Source of the DNA: Haloprofundus halobius
GTDB lineage: Archaea; Halobacteriota; Halobacteria; Halobacteriales; Haloferacaceae
NCBI RefSeq assembly: GCF_020097835.1
Contig: NZ_CP083666.1
Location: forward strand, 558,001 to 622,000
DNA length: 64,000 bases
Direction of reading: 5' to 3'
Part shown: one piece after another, positions 1 to 8,650 of the stretch
Position numbering within the stretch: the stretch's first letter is position 1
How the letters are laid out: every line of letters begins with the position of its first letter
Notes under the pieces: generated by a model
Databases searched by the model: none
Seen by the model: the letters and a program-made list of their open reading frames with translations, nothing else
Told to the model about the DNA's origin: nothing
Position numbers and translations under genes: made by a program

Positions 1-758
1 TAGTCCTCGTACTTCGTGTACTCGACCTGCTCGTCCTGCGTGTAGTTCGACAGCTGGAACGGTCCCGTGCCGTTGGCGTCGCTGTTGATCTCGTTGGACT
101 CTCTCGACTCGATCCAGGACTGCTGGACGATCTCGCCGTAGCTGGCGAGCAGGCCGATAGCCATCGGGTTGACGCCGTCGGAGACGACGTCGACCGCGCG
201 CTCGCCGTCGACGGGCTGTGCCTCGGTGATACCCGCCAACTGGTCGCTCTGCGGACTCGCCAACCCGCCGACGTCCTCGTCAACGATGCGGTTGATGCTG
301 AACGCCACGTCCTCGGGGGTGAGCTCGTCACCGTTGTGGAACGTCACGCCCTCGCGGAGCGTCAGGCGAACGCGGTCCGGCTCCGTCTGTTCGTAGTCCT
401 CGGCGAGACCCTCGATCACCTGCCCTTCGCGGTTGCGGTCGAGTGCGCCCTCGTAGATCTGCATCAGGATGATGTCGGTGTTCGTCTCACGGTGGTCGTG
501 AGGGTCGAGACCGGAGTCCATCTGTCCTTGCGTGATGGTGACGGCGAACTCGCTGTCGTCCTGGTTGTCCTCGCTGTCGGAGGTACCGGTGTCGTTACCG
601 GTGTCGTTGCCACCGCTTTCGTTGCCGGCCGCCGGCGTATCGGTGTTGATCTCGTCGGAGTCACCGGAACAACCGGCGAGCGCTGCGGTTGCCGCGGCAC
701 CGCCTGCCAACTGGAGGTAACGGCGTCTGCTAACACGTGACTGCCTGTCTTCAGTCAT
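1..758 (-). CDS. ABC transporter solute-binding lipoprotein, peptide/nickel type (SBP_bac_5), 3' end outside window
   Basis: The N-terminal ~252 residues are visible; the gene runs off the left edge. The start ATG is at 758. The protein opens with a Tat signal (SRRRYLQLAGG) and a lipobox (LAGC), followed by a long Gly/Asn/Asp/Ser linker, so it should be lipid-anchored outside the membrane after Tat export. The body has family-5 binding-protein features: an ITQGQMDSGLDPHD segment near residue 75 and VTFHNGDELTPEDVAFSINR near 140. Family members bind oligopeptides, dipeptides, nickel or sugars for an ABC importer; the ligand cannot be read from this part. Its permease and ATPase genes would lie to the left, outside the window. 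Confidence 0.9.
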   Translation of the reverse strand, partial: MTEDRQSRVSRRRYLQLAGGAAATAALAGCSGDSDEINTDTPAAGNESGGNDTGNDTGTSDSEDNQDDSEFAVTITQGQMDSGLDPHDHRETNTDIILMQIYEGALDRNREGQVIEGLAEDYEQTEPDRVRLTLREGVTFHNGDELTPEDVAFSINRIVDEDVGGLASPQSDQLAGITEAQPVDGERAVDVVSDGVNPMAIGLLASYGEIVQQSWIESRESNEINSDANGTGPFQLSNYTQDEQVEYTKYED

Positions 759-781
759 GAAACCACATGGGTGTTACCCCG

Positions 782-790
782 ATATATATG
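782..790 (-). promoter_or_regulatory. Box A (TATA) of the solute-binding protein gene
   Basis: An alternating ATATATAT run centred about 28 nt upstream of the start codon at 758 on the minus strand. This spacing predicts a leaderless transcript, the common haloarchaeal arrangement. Confidence 0.6.
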
Positions 791-884
791 CTATGGTACT
801 ACCAATCGCAATACACCGGCGAGTTTCACCCGAACCGACATTTCGTGGCATACACTTAAGTACGGGACTTACCAAGCGTGCGAC

Positions 885-1517
885 ATGGCCGCACACCGCC
901 GGTCATCGCTCAGGAATCTGTTCGACCAATCGCCCACCCCGCACATCGCGCACCCGCCGCGGACACACCACCGTCAGTTCTACGTCGCTACCGACGGGTC
1001 GTACCGTCCCGACGGTGGGGGCCTCGGGGCCGTCATCGAGACGCGCGACGGCGTGCGAGTCGCCCGCGTCTCGCTGCCCGACGTCGTGCCGAACAACAAC
1101 GTCGCGGAGTACCGCGCGCTCCACCTCGGACTCGACGTGCTGGCGGCCCGTGCCCCGAAAACCGCGAGTGTCGGCGTTCTCATCGACCACGACGACCTGG
1201 CGGCGAACGTCAACGCCGCGACGCTCGCCGCGGCGGACCCGTCGTGGAACCCCGCCGGAACGCCGCCGATTCCCGCCGGCAGCGAGAACCATTGGCGCGG
1301 CATCCTCGCGCGCATCTCGGGGTTCGCCGACCTTCGGGCGGCGCGCATCGACAGCCGGGAGAACCCCGCGCACGTGCTGGCGAACGCGCCCACCGAGTAC
1401 ACCCACGTGAACCGCGAGCCCGACCGGTGCGTCCTCCCGGAACCGCTCGGAGCGCCGAGCGTCGGCGACGACGGGGTACTCCCGCCGTCGCGGACGGAAC
1501 GTCCGGCGGGCGACTGA
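885..1517 (+). CDS. RNase H-like domain protein
   Basis: 210 residues, started at the ATG at 885, just before a basic/His-rich N-terminus and 25-30 nt after an A/T-rich CTTAAG box; an upstream extension is possible but does not look coding. An RNase HI-type core is visible: ATDGSYRPDGGG (first catalytic Asp, about residue 33), NNVAEYRALHLGLDVL (catalytic Glu) and a VLIDHDD strand in the position of the third Asp. The last family Asp, normally in an A-D-x-L-A motif, appears as NPAHVLANA, with His in the Asp position. RNase HI enzymes degrade RNA in RNA-DNA hybrids. Activity here is uncertain because of the changed residue and a long insertion before that motif. Confidence 0.75.
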   Translation: MAAHRRSSLRNLFDQSPTPHIAHPPRTHHRQFYVATDGSYRPDGGGLGAVIETRDGVRVARVSLPDVVPNNNVAEYRALHLGLDVLAARAPKTASVGVLIDHDDLAANVNAATLAAADPSWNPAGTPPIPAGSENHWRGILARISGFADLRAARIDSRENPAHVLANAPTEYTHVNREPDRCVLPEPLGAPSVGDDGVLPPSRTERPAGD

Positions 1518-1598
1518 GGTCCGGTCCGCGTTCCTCGGCACCGACCGCCGAGGACGAAACGCACCAGCTATCAGTTAGCGACGACGACGCTTTCAGAG

Positions 1599-2216
1599 AT
1601 GCCGTCACCGTGGACACGACTCCGGGAGGACCTGCGCGCCGCACTGGAGAACGACCCCGCCGCGCTGAGTCGCACGGAGGTACTGCTCACGTACCCCGGA
1701 GTCCACGCGCTCTGGATGCACCGCCTCGCACACGCGCTCTGGAACGCGCACCTCCATCTCCCCGCCCGCCTGCTCTCGCACCTCTCGCGCTTTCTCACGG
1801 GCGTCGAACTTCACCCGGCGGCGACGGTGGGACGACGGGTGTTCGTCGACCACGGGATGGGCGTCGTCGTCGGCGAGACGGCCGAAATCGGCGACGACGT
1901 GGTACTCTACCACGGCGTCACGCTCGGCGGCAACTCGATGCGCCGGACGAAGCGACACCCGACCATCGAGGACGACGTCGTTCTGGGCGCGAACGCGACG
2001 CTCGTCGGTCCCATCACCGTCGGCGAAGGCGCACGCGTCGGGGCCGGTGCCGTCGTCATCGACGACGTACCCCCCGGGACCTCCGTCGTCGGCAATCCCG
2101 CCCGCCCGGCCGGAGGGTCGTCCGGCGAAAACGGCGGAGACGGCGGTTCGCGCGGGGACGACGACTCCCGCACCGACGAAGCATCCGACGACGCGGCGGA
2201 CACTCGCGACCGGTGA
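1599..2216 (+). CDS. cysE: Serine O-acetyltransferase
   Basis: 205 residues. The enzyme transfers acetyl from acetyl-CoA to L-serine, giving O-acetylserine for cysteine synthesis in the cytoplasm. An N-terminal helical domain ([14 protein letters not shown]) is followed by a left-handed beta-helix of hexapeptide repeats, with the signature [18 protein letters not shown] at about residues 87-104, then YHGVTLGG and VVGNPARP. The C-terminal ~30 residues are a disordered Gly/Asp/Ser tail typical of haloarchaea. It lies about 80 nt after the RNase H-like gene on the same strand. The family assignment is firm. Confidence 0.93.
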   Translation: MPSPWTRLREDLRAALENDPAALSRTEVLLTYPGVHALWMHRLAHALWNAHLHLPARLLSHLSRFLTGVELHPAATVGRRVFVDHGMGVVVGETAEIGDDVVLYHGVTLGGNSMRRTKRHPTIEDDVVLGANATLVGPITVGEGARVGAGAVVIDDVPPGTSVVGNPARPAGGSSGENGGDGGSRGDDDSRTDEASDDAADTRDR

Positions 2217-2276
2217 CGGGTCACGCGCGTGTGCCCGAGGGGGAAGATTGATAGGAGGTGTTGGCATACCGCTCGC

Positions 2277-2996
2277 ATGGTCCTCGAAACAGATAGCGCA
2301 CGGGAGCTCGGTCCCAGAGGTGGTGGCGTACTTCTGCGGACGGTCCGTGTGCGGGCACGCGAACTGGCCCTCCTGTTTTCGGCCGCCGTCGCGCTGACGC
2401 TCGTCGCGTTTCGAGCGACCGGTGTCGACTTACAGCGCGCGGCGCTCCGCGCGTACGCCCCGGCGGGAACCGCACTCTCGACGGACCCGTTGGTCTCGCT
2501 CGCCGTCGAACTGCAGACCGCGATGCTCGTCGGCGTCTTCGCCACCGGAGCGGTACTGCTCTGGCACACCCGCGAGGAGGTGCGTCCCCACGGGGCGCGG
2601 ACGGGGCGGCTCTATCTCCTGTCGGCGGGGCTCTTCGTGGTCGGTGTCGCTCTCGGCGCGGCGCTCGTCGTTCCTGCGCTCCTCGAACTGCTCAAGTTCG
2701 GCGTCCTCCGGAGCGGGTTCGTCCCCGCGTACCGGCCCTACTGGCTCGCGGAGGTGGCGCTGTTTCTCCCCGTCGCCGTCGGCGTCGCCCTCTCGCTGCC
2801 GACGCTGATGGTCGCGCTCGTCGGCGACGGCGTCGTCTCCTCGACGGTGCTGCACCGAGACTGGGGGTTCGCGCTCCTCGGCGTGCTCGCCTACGCGTCG
2901 GTGTACTCCCCGCCGGACTCGGTGACGTTCGTCGTCTACGGCGGCGTGCTCCTCGGCGGCTACGTCGCCGGGTTGGTCGTGCTGACGTTCGGGTAG
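2277..2996 (+). CDS. TatC-like multi-pass membrane protein (divergent TatC paralogue)
   Basis: 239 residues with about six hydrophobic segments. The order matches TatC: a TM1 region, a second membrane segment ending in LLWHTREEVRPHGARTGRLY (compare TatC '...LWRFIxPGLYPHERR'), a TM ending in VVPALLELLKFGVL (compare 'FVVxPxALxFLLSFG'), a segment before HRDWGFALLGVLAY, and SVYSPPDSVTF in the position of the conserved 'TPPDxxSQ' loop. The N-terminal 'HLxELRxR' signature, part of the Tat signal-peptide site, is not visible. Established: TatC forms the twin-arginine translocase receptor. Inferred: this is a diverged homologue that may not act as a normal receptor. An AGGAGGTG sequence at 2253-2260 matches a Shine-Dalgarno site but is 16 nt from the chosen ATG, farther than usual; no in-frame closer start exists. 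Confidence 0.65.
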   Translation: MVLETDSARELGPRGGGVLLRTVRVRARELALLFSAAVALTLVAFRATGVDLQRAALRAYAPAGTALSTDPLVSLAVELQTAMLVGVFATGAVLLWHTREEVRPHGARTGRLYLLSAGLFVVGVALGAALVVPALLELLKFGVLRSGFVPAYRPYWLAEVALFLPVAVGVALSLPTLMVALVGDGVVSSTVLHRDWGFALLGVLAYASVYSPPDSVTFVVYGGVLLGGYVAGLVVLTFG

Positions 2997-3109
2997 TCAG
3001 CAGCGGACGGTGAACCCGGTACTTCTCACGACTCGAAAGCGTTGCAGAGCAGTACCCGAGCGTCGGCCGCGAGAACGCGCTGATGTCACCGGAACGACGA
3101 CAGGAGACG

Positions 3110-3262
3110 ATGCCCTCCCTCTCTCGACGTCGCCTGCTGTCCGTATCTGCGACCGGCGTCGCCGCACTCGCGGGGTGTACTGCGAGTTCGAGCGAAGATG
3201 GCGCGACTGTCAGCGAAAGCGCGACTGCTACCGAGAGTGACGCACGATACTGGTCGCTCCTC
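3110..3262 (+). pseudogene. Remnant of a Tat-exported lipoprotein (N-terminus only)
   Basis: From the ATG at 3110 the reading frame gives a textbook Tat lipoprotein signal: SRRRLLSVSATG, a hydrophobic stretch, the lipobox LAGC, then a Ser/Thr/Glu-rich linker. After about 45 residues the frame loses all haloarchaeal protein character. It then runs antisense through a copy of the neighbouring malic enzyme tail. I read this as a truncated gene whose body was lost in the rearrangement that left the repeat at 3343-3393. Confidence 0.6.
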
Positions 3263-3342
3263 TCTCGTCGTTTTCACACAGCGCACTACACCAGTCGAGA
3301 ACGTAACGAAAATCAGAGTCGGTCGCCGTCGACGAACAGTCG

Positions 3343-3393
3343 CTACTCTTCCTGTGCGTCCACCACAGCCACGCCCGCGAGGTTGACGATATC
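3343..3393 (-). repeat. Duplicated 3' end of the malic enzyme gene (last 16 codons + stop)
   Basis: On the minus strand this encodes [16 protein letters not shown] then a stop, the same 16 residues that end the intact malic enzyme at 3472. The two copies are 129 bp apart. About 42 of the 50 bases compared match, and every difference inside the codons is synonymous. Upstream of the Asp codon the similarity stops abruptly. It is therefore the tail of a second malic enzyme gene, or of a diverged allele, left beside the present one. Confidence 0.85.
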
Positions 3394-3471
3394 GCTTCCA
3401 CCTTTTTCCGCTCGGGATCGCTCCGCGACCCAGTCGCGCAAAAATCTGGACCAAAAAGATGTGCTCGCGCG

Positions 3472-5721
3472 TTACTCTTCCTGCGCGTCCACGACCGCCA
3501 CACCCGCCAGATTCACGATGTCTTTGACTTCGTCGCCGCGCTGGAGCACGTGGACCGGCTTGTCCATGCCGACGAGCATCGGGCCGATGGCCTCCGCGCC
3601 GCCGAGGCGCTGGAGCAGTTTGTAGCCGATGTTGCCCGCTTCGAGGTTCGGGAAGATGAGCACGTTCGCCGGTTCGTCGAGGTCCGTGAAGTCGTAGGTG
3701 CCTTCGAGAATCTCCTCGACGACAGCGGTGTCGGCCTGCATCTCGCCGTCGACGGGGAAGTCGACCTCGGGGTCCTCGTGCAGCAGCCCCACCGCGTCGC
3801 GCGGTTTTCGGGTGCCCTCGTTGTCGACGCTGCCGAAGTTCGAGTACGACAGCATCGCCGCGCGGGGTTCGACGTTGAACCGGCGCGCGAGTTCGGCGGT
3901 GTGTTTCGTGACCTCCGCGAGCACGTCCGCCGTCGGGTCGAGGTTCACCGTCGTGTCGGCGGCGAAGATGACCCGGTTCTTGAACGTCAGCATGTACACC
4001 CCGGCGGCGTAGTCGGCGTCTTCGGCGGTGCCGATGACCTGCAGCGGCGGTCGAAGCGCCGATGGGTAGTGGTGCGTCAGGCCCGTGAGCAGCGCGTCGG
4101 CGTCGCCCTGTTCGACCATCACACTACCGAAGTAGTTACTGTCGCGGCGGATCAGTTCGCCCGCCTCGCTCCGGGTGATGCCTTTGCGCTGGCGGAGTTC
4201 GTGGAGTCGGTCGGCGTAGCCCTCGTGGTCCTCGCCCGCCGGGTCGACGATGTTCACGTCGAACTCCAGGCCGAGGTTCGCGGCCGTGTCGCGGATGGTG
4301 TCGGCGTCGCCAAGCAGGATGGGTTCGGCGATGCCCTGCTCTCGAATCTGGTAGGCGGCGCGGATCATCTTCTCGTCGGTCCCCTCCGCGAGGGCGACGC
4401 GCTTGGGGTTCGACTTCGCCTTGTTGAGGACGACGCGCATCATCTCGCGGGACTTGCCGAGGCGGGCTTCGAGGCGCTCCTCGTAGTCGGCGACGTCGAT
4501 GTCCTTGCGGGCCGCGCCGCTGGTCATGGCGGCCTGTGCGACGGCGGGCGCGACCTCGAACAGCACGCGCGGGTCGAGCGGTTTCGGGATGATGTACTCG
4601 GAACCGAACTGCAACGGCTGGTCGCCGTACGCCTTCACGACGGCGTCGGGCACGTCCTGGCGGGCCAGTTCGGCGAGCGCCTCCGCGGCGGCGACTTTCA
4701 TCGCCTCGTTGATCTCGGTCGCGCGCACGTCGAGCGCGCCGCGGAAGATGAACGGGAAGCCGAGCACGTTGTTCACCTGGTTCGGGTAGTCCGAGCGCCC
4801 CGTCGCCATGATGACCGTGTCGTCGCGGGCGTCTTTCGCCGCCTCGTACGGTATCTCGGGGTCGGGGTTCGCCATCGCGAAGATGACGGGGTCGTCGGCC
4901 ATCGACCGAACCATCTCCGGCGAGACGATGTCGGCGACGGAGAGACCGACGAACACGTCGGCGCCCTCCATCGCGTCGGCGAGGTCGCCGTTCGGGCGGT
5001 CGGCGGCGAACTCGCGCTTGAACTCGTTGACCTCGTCGGAGCGGTCGACGGTGATGATGCCCGAGGAGTCGCACATCGTGATGTTCTCGCGCTTCGCGCC
5101 GAGCGAGACGTAGAACCGCGCCGTCGCGATGGCGCTCGCGCCGGCGCCCGAGAAGACGATGTCGAGTTCGTCGAGTTCCTTGTCGACGATTTCGGCGGCG
5201 TTCAGAAGCGCCGCGCCGGAGATGATGGCCGTCCCGTGCTGGTCGTCGTGGAAGACGGGGATCGATACCTCCTCGCGGAGTCGCGACTCGATTTCGAAGC
5301 ACTCGGGCGCTTTGATGTCTTCGAGGTTGATCCCGCCGAACGTCGGCTCCATCGCGGAGACGCACTCGATTATCTCGTCGGGGTCGGCGCGGTCCAACTC
5401 GATGTCGAACACGTCGATGTCGGCGAAGCGCTTGAACAGGACGCCCTTACCCTCCATGACGGGCTTCGACGCCTGCGCACCGATGTTGCCGAGGCCGAGC
5501 ACCGCAGAACCGTTCGATACGACGCCGACCAGGTTGCCTTTGGCGGTGTAGTTGTACGCCTCGTCGGCGTCGTCGGCGATATCCAGACACGGTGCGGCGA
5601 CGCCGGGCGAGTACGCCAGGCTCAGGTCGCGTTGGGTGTTCGTCGGTTTGGTCGTCGAAATCTCGATTTTGCCGGGAGGTGATTGTCGGTGGTACTCCCG
5701 TGCGTCGTCATCCAGCCCCAT
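3472..5721 (-). CDS. maeB: NADP-dependent malic enzyme (malic enzyme + phosphotransacetylase-like domain)
   Basis: 749 residues from the ATG at 5721; a longer upstream reading frame exists but lacks family similarity. It oxidatively decarboxylates malate to pyruvate. The N-terminal malic-enzyme domain is visible: [41 protein letters not shown] (about residues 58-87), then FHDDQHGTA and the nucleotide-binding [10 protein letters not shown]. The C-terminal ~320 residues (from about 430, RMVVLNKA...[12 protein letters not shown]) form the phosphotransacetylase-like domain of the MaeB type, thought to be regulatory. Full length for the family (~750). The tail is duplicated at 3343-3393. An A/T-rich CATAGTTTT lies about 30 nt upstream. 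Confidence 0.95.
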   Translation of the reverse strand: MGLDDDAREYHRQSPPGKIEISTTKPTNTQRDLSLAYSPGVAAPCLDIADDADEAYNYTAKGNLVGVVSNGSAVLGLGNIGAQASKPVMEGKGVLFKRFADIDVFDIELDRADPDEIIECVSAMEPTFGGINLEDIKAPECFEIESRLREEVSIPVFHDDQHGTAIISGAALLNAAEIVDKELDELDIVFSGAGASAIATARFYVSLGAKRENITMCDSSGIITVDRSDEVNEFKREFAADRPNGDLADAMEGADVFVGLSVADIVSPEMVRSMADDPVIFAMANPDPEIPYEAAKDARDDTVIMATGRSDYPNQVNNVLGFPFIFRGALDVRATEINEAMKVAAAEALAELARQDVPDAVVKAYGDQPLQFGSEYIIPKPLDPRVLFEVAPAVAQAAMTSGAARKDIDVADYEERLEARLGKSREMMRVVLNKAKSNPKRVALAEGTDEKMIRAAYQIREQGIAEPILLGDADTIRDTAANLGLEFDVNIVDPAGEDHEGYADRLHELRQRKGITRSEAGELIRRDSNYFGSVMVEQGDADALLTGLTHHYPSALRPPLQVIGTAEDADYAAGVYMLTFKNRVIFAADTTVNLDPTADVLAEVTKHTAELARRFNVEPRAAMLSYSNFGSVDNEGTRKPRDAVGLLHEDPEVDFPVDGEMQADTAVVEEILEGTYDFTDLDEPANVLIFPNLEAGNIGYKLLQRLGGAEAIGPMLVGMDKPVHVLQRGDEVKDIVNLAGVAVVDAQEE

Positions 5722-5794
5722 GGCTGCGGCGACTCTTTCCGTCGGCAAAAAACTATGCATAGCGTCGATATCACGGTTCGACGAACGACGAAAC

Positions 5795-7138
5795 TCAGCG
5801 GGTATCGTGACCGAATCTGAACCCCGAGCCGTCGTCGGAGTGCTTCTCTTCGTCGTCGTCGGACTCGTCGCCGCCCGCAGACGTCGTCTCGTCGGTCGTC
5901 GACTGCCGCGACCCGGATTCGGACCGACTGCCGGTCCGGTCGTCGTCGCCGAACCGGTCGTCGTCGCCGAATCTATCGTCGTCATCGTGTCGGCTCCCAC
6001 CGACTCCGCTGTCGGGTCCGTCGTCGCCGTCGTCACCGACAGCACCGTCGCCACCGGCATCGCCATCGTCGCCGCCGTCTCCGTCGGCCGGAATCGTGAC
6101 GAGGGCGAACGAGGGGTTCGAGTGCCCGAGCACCATCAGTTCGTACATCCGGAAGTACGTCTGGACGACGATTCCGACCGGAAGCGCGATGAGCAGGAAC
6201 GCCAGAAACGCCACCAGAAGCGTCAGTCCACCCAGAGCGGCGGTGACCGGGGTGAGCATCGCACCGAACACGCTCACGATTGCGATGACGACGACGACGG
6301 CTATCGCACCGATGACGAGTCCGGGGATGGCGACGACGATGCTGGTAGCGATGCCGACACCGATTCCGAGGATGGCCCGCATGACGAGGTAGACGAGATA
6401 CTGCTTCCACTCGCCGCGGAGCGTCGGCCAGAAGCGCCGCCACCCGTCGACGACGCCCACGTCTTCGACGAGCATCACGGCGGTGACGAACGTGTTCGTC
6501 AGGCCGACGACGAGGCCGAGAACGACGCTCACGAGGGCGAAGAGAGCGAGCGCCGCGACGATTCCGACGACGCCGACTCCGGCGAAGAGGCCGCTGAAGA
6601 GGCCGGGGTCGATACCGTACTCCGAGAGGAGTCCGGGCGCGACGAACGCGAGGACGAACAGCGCGGCCCCGACGAGTATCGGCACGCTGACGACCACGTC
6701 GAGGAGCAGTTTGAAGCCGAACAGTCGAAGCCCCTTGCCGAACCGACGGCGGAACGGCCCGCGGATGCGCACGTCGTCGGTGCGGAGGGCGTCGAGGAAG
6801 ACGAATCGCATCACGTCGCCGATGAGGCGGAACAGGAGGACGAGGGCGAGGAGGACCACGAGGACGCCGCCGACGAGGAGGGCTACCTCGGCGAGCGTCC
6901 CGGGGTCGACGCCGGTCGTCGGGTCAGGCGCTGGAGAGGGCGTCGGCTGTGGTTGCGTCGGCACGTCGCCGCTTCCCCCGAAATTACCGAAATTCAGCGG
7001 TGAACTGCCGGTGTTCAACACGCCGAGGAAGAAGACGATTACTGCGAGTCGGAGCCACCGACCGAGGCGAAACGGGAACAGGAATCGACGAGTGGAATCT
7101 ATCGCATCGTCGATTGCATCGATTGCGTACCAGGGCAC
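5795..7138 (-). CDS. Multi-pass membrane protein of unknown function with acidic C-terminal tail
   Basis: 447 residues. The N-terminus ([23 protein letters not shown]) is a short amphipathic lead-in to the first membrane helix, followed by a Pro-rich extracytoplasmic linker. About six further hydrophobic segments lie between residues 85 and 340, in clusters separated by basic loops ([30 protein letters not shown]). The last ~90 residues are Asp/Gly/Ser-rich with repeated DDRFGDD units and are probably disordered. The domain arrangement resembles the haloarchaeal DUF7544 family, but I do not recognise a function. It is divergently placed from the malic enzyme neighbours and transcribed alone. 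Confidence 0.8.
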   Translation of the reverse strand: MPWYAIDAIDDAIDSTRRFLFPFRLGRWLRLAVIVFFLGVLNTGSSPLNFGNFGGSGDVPTQPQPTPSPAPDPTTGVDPGTLAEVALLVGGVLVVLLALVLLFRLIGDVMRFVFLDALRTDDVRIRGPFRRRFGKGLRLFGFKLLLDVVVSVPILVGAALFVLAFVAPGLLSEYGIDPGLFSGLFAGVGVVGIVAALALFALVSVVLGLVVGLTNTFVTAVMLVEDVGVVDGWRRFWPTLRGEWKQYLVYLVMRAILGIGVGIATSIVVAIPGLVIGAIAVVVVIAIVSVFGAMLTPVTAALGGLTLLVAFLAFLLIALPVGIVVQTYFRMYELMVLGHSNPSFALVTIPADGDGGDDGDAGGDGAVGDDGDDGPDSGVGGSRHDDDDRFGDDDRFGDDDRTGSRSESGSRQSTTDETTSAGGDESDDDEEKHSDDGSGFRFGHDTR

Positions 7139-7161
7139 GGTCGGATGATTTCACTCGCACG

Positions 7162-7171
7162 ACAAATACGT
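7162..7171 (-). promoter_or_regulatory. Box A of the membrane protein gene
   Basis: On the minus strand CGTATTTGTC lies about 27 nt upstream of the ATG at 7138, a good position for a haloarchaeal TATA element driving a leaderless message. Confidence 0.5.
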
Positions 7172-7226
7172 TGCCCTAAAAAGCACAGTTCGGGTGGCGA
7201 CGCGTTCTCCTGGTTTTACTTTTCGA

Positions 7227-8396
7227 CTACACGGAGAGCAGTTCGTGTCGTTCGACGGCGACGTCGTAGCCGACGGCGTCGACCTCCCGGCTCGGCCACT
7301 CGCCGGTTGCGGTGAGCGTCTCGAACCTGTCGCCGGTGACGAGCACCGTGTCCTCGCTCTTCGCGCCCTGAATCGTCGGATTCCACGCGTATCCCATCGG
7401 CGCGTGAACGTCGTCGTCGGCCGTCGGCGACGCGAACCACTCGCGTCCGGCGTAGCCCGCCGCGCCGCCCTGATGGTGGTGCTGCCACTCGTCGGGGAAC
7501 CCGACGCGGTCGTACGCCTCCCGAATCGCGTCGAAGACGCTCGACGCTGCGCCGCCGTGCTCGGCGACATCGCGCGTCGCCGCCAGCGCCGTCGCCTCGA
7601 CGCGCATCGCCTTCTCGTGTCGCTCGGCGAGCCACTCGGGCGGGTCGAACGCGACGGTTCGGGTCGTGCTCGCGTGGAGGCCGCCGCGTTCGGCCGTCAC
7701 CGAGACGAGCGCGTAGTCGCCGAGCGGTTCGAGTTTCGGCGTGTAGTGGCGGTACGACTGCGCGCGCTCGGCGCCGCCGACGAGGACGACGGGCGCGTTG
7801 ATGCCGCGGGCGGAGAGCGTCACGCGCAGCGCCGACGCCGCCTCGTGTTCGGTGTCATCTGCGGTCAGTTGGCGACAGACCTGCTCGACGGCGTCGGCGG
7901 TGTCGCGCCCGAGCGCTCGGTACGTCTCGATATCGCCCTTTGAGAGTGGTTGCCGGAGCGCCGAGGCGTTGACCGACTCGAAACCCGGCACCTCGAAGTC
8001 CGCCGCGGCGTTCGCCGGCGAGCGGTCGGCGACCGTCTCCGCGAGCGACGACTCGTACCACTGCCCCGTCTCGACCGAGAACTCGTCGGGGAGTTCCTCG
8101 TCGACGAGGCGCGGCGCTTCGATGTTGTCGGTGACGACGCGGAACTCGCCGTCCCCGGCGTCTCCGTTCTCGGATGCGACGTACCCCGCGGCGGCGACGC
8201 CGAGGTCGGCCGTCGCGCTGACGACGTTGTCGCCGCCGGTGAGCCACGCGAAGGAGTTCGGACGGGCGAACCAGACGGCGTCGAGACCGGTGTCGTCGAG
8301 ATACTGGCCGAGTCGTCGCCGCCGGTCGGCGAGCGCGTCGGACGGGTCGGCGGTTCCGCTGGTACTGACCCCGGCATCGTCGGTGTGGTCGGTCAT
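7227..8396 (-). CDS. M24 peptidase-fold protein, probably inactive (Xaa-Pro aminopeptidase-like)
   Basis: 389 residues from the ATG at 8396. The N-terminal creatinase-like domain (residues 1-170; LDAVWFARPNSFAWLTGG) and the C-terminal pita-bread domain are recognisable. M24 enzymes bind two metals through Asp, Asp, His, Glu, Glu. Here the first Asp pair is replaced by Ser (YALVSVTAERGGLHASTTRTV, where active enzymes have D-x10-D before TRT), and the TIEPG glutamate appears as WNPTIQG. The last Glu is kept in SEDTVLVTG, and a His-rich HHHQGG occupies the His loop. This suggests a binding or regulatory pseudo-peptidase rather than a protease. The gene stands alone. Confidence 0.85.
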   Translation of the reverse strand: MTDHTDDAGVSTSGTADPSDALADRRRRLGQYLDDTGLDAVWFARPNSFAWLTGGDNVVSATADLGVAAAGYVASENGDAGDGEFRVVTDNIEAPRLVDEELPDEFSVETGQWYESSLAETVADRSPANAAADFEVPGFESVNASALRQPLSKGDIETYRALGRDTADAVEQVCRQLTADDTEHEAASALRVTLSARGINAPVVLVGGAERAQSYRHYTPKLEPLGDYALVSVTAERGGLHASTTRTVAFDPPEWLAERHEKAMRVEATALAATRDVAEHGGAASSVFDAIREAYDRVGFPDEWQHHHQGGAAGYAGREWFASPTADDDVHAPMGYAWNPTIQGAKSEDTVLVTGDRFETLTATGEWPSREVDAVGYDVAVERHELLSV

Positions 8397-8650
8397 GTTC
8401 GGGCTAATCGGCGGCACGTACTTCAACCGGTCGAAGGCGGACGACGAGACACGGCAACGAACGACGAGACGGCGGCGGACGAAGCCCGATGCGAACGGAC
8501 GCGGAACGCCGACTGAGAGCGGGCGACAAAGTCGCCGGTCGGACTGCCTGACTCCGCTGGCTTGTTCGACCGGTGGACGTTCGAGAAGCGGACCAGATGG
8601 GCGTTCGGACAGGTCTAAGTACGCCCGCGCCCGACCCTGCGCTAGGGAAC

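Noticed and set aside
3550-5682. Long plus-strand open frame opposite maeB
   Set aside because: It is the antisense shadow of a GC-rich gene; the composition is Arg/Val/His-rich with no family motif, while the minus-strand maeB is complete.
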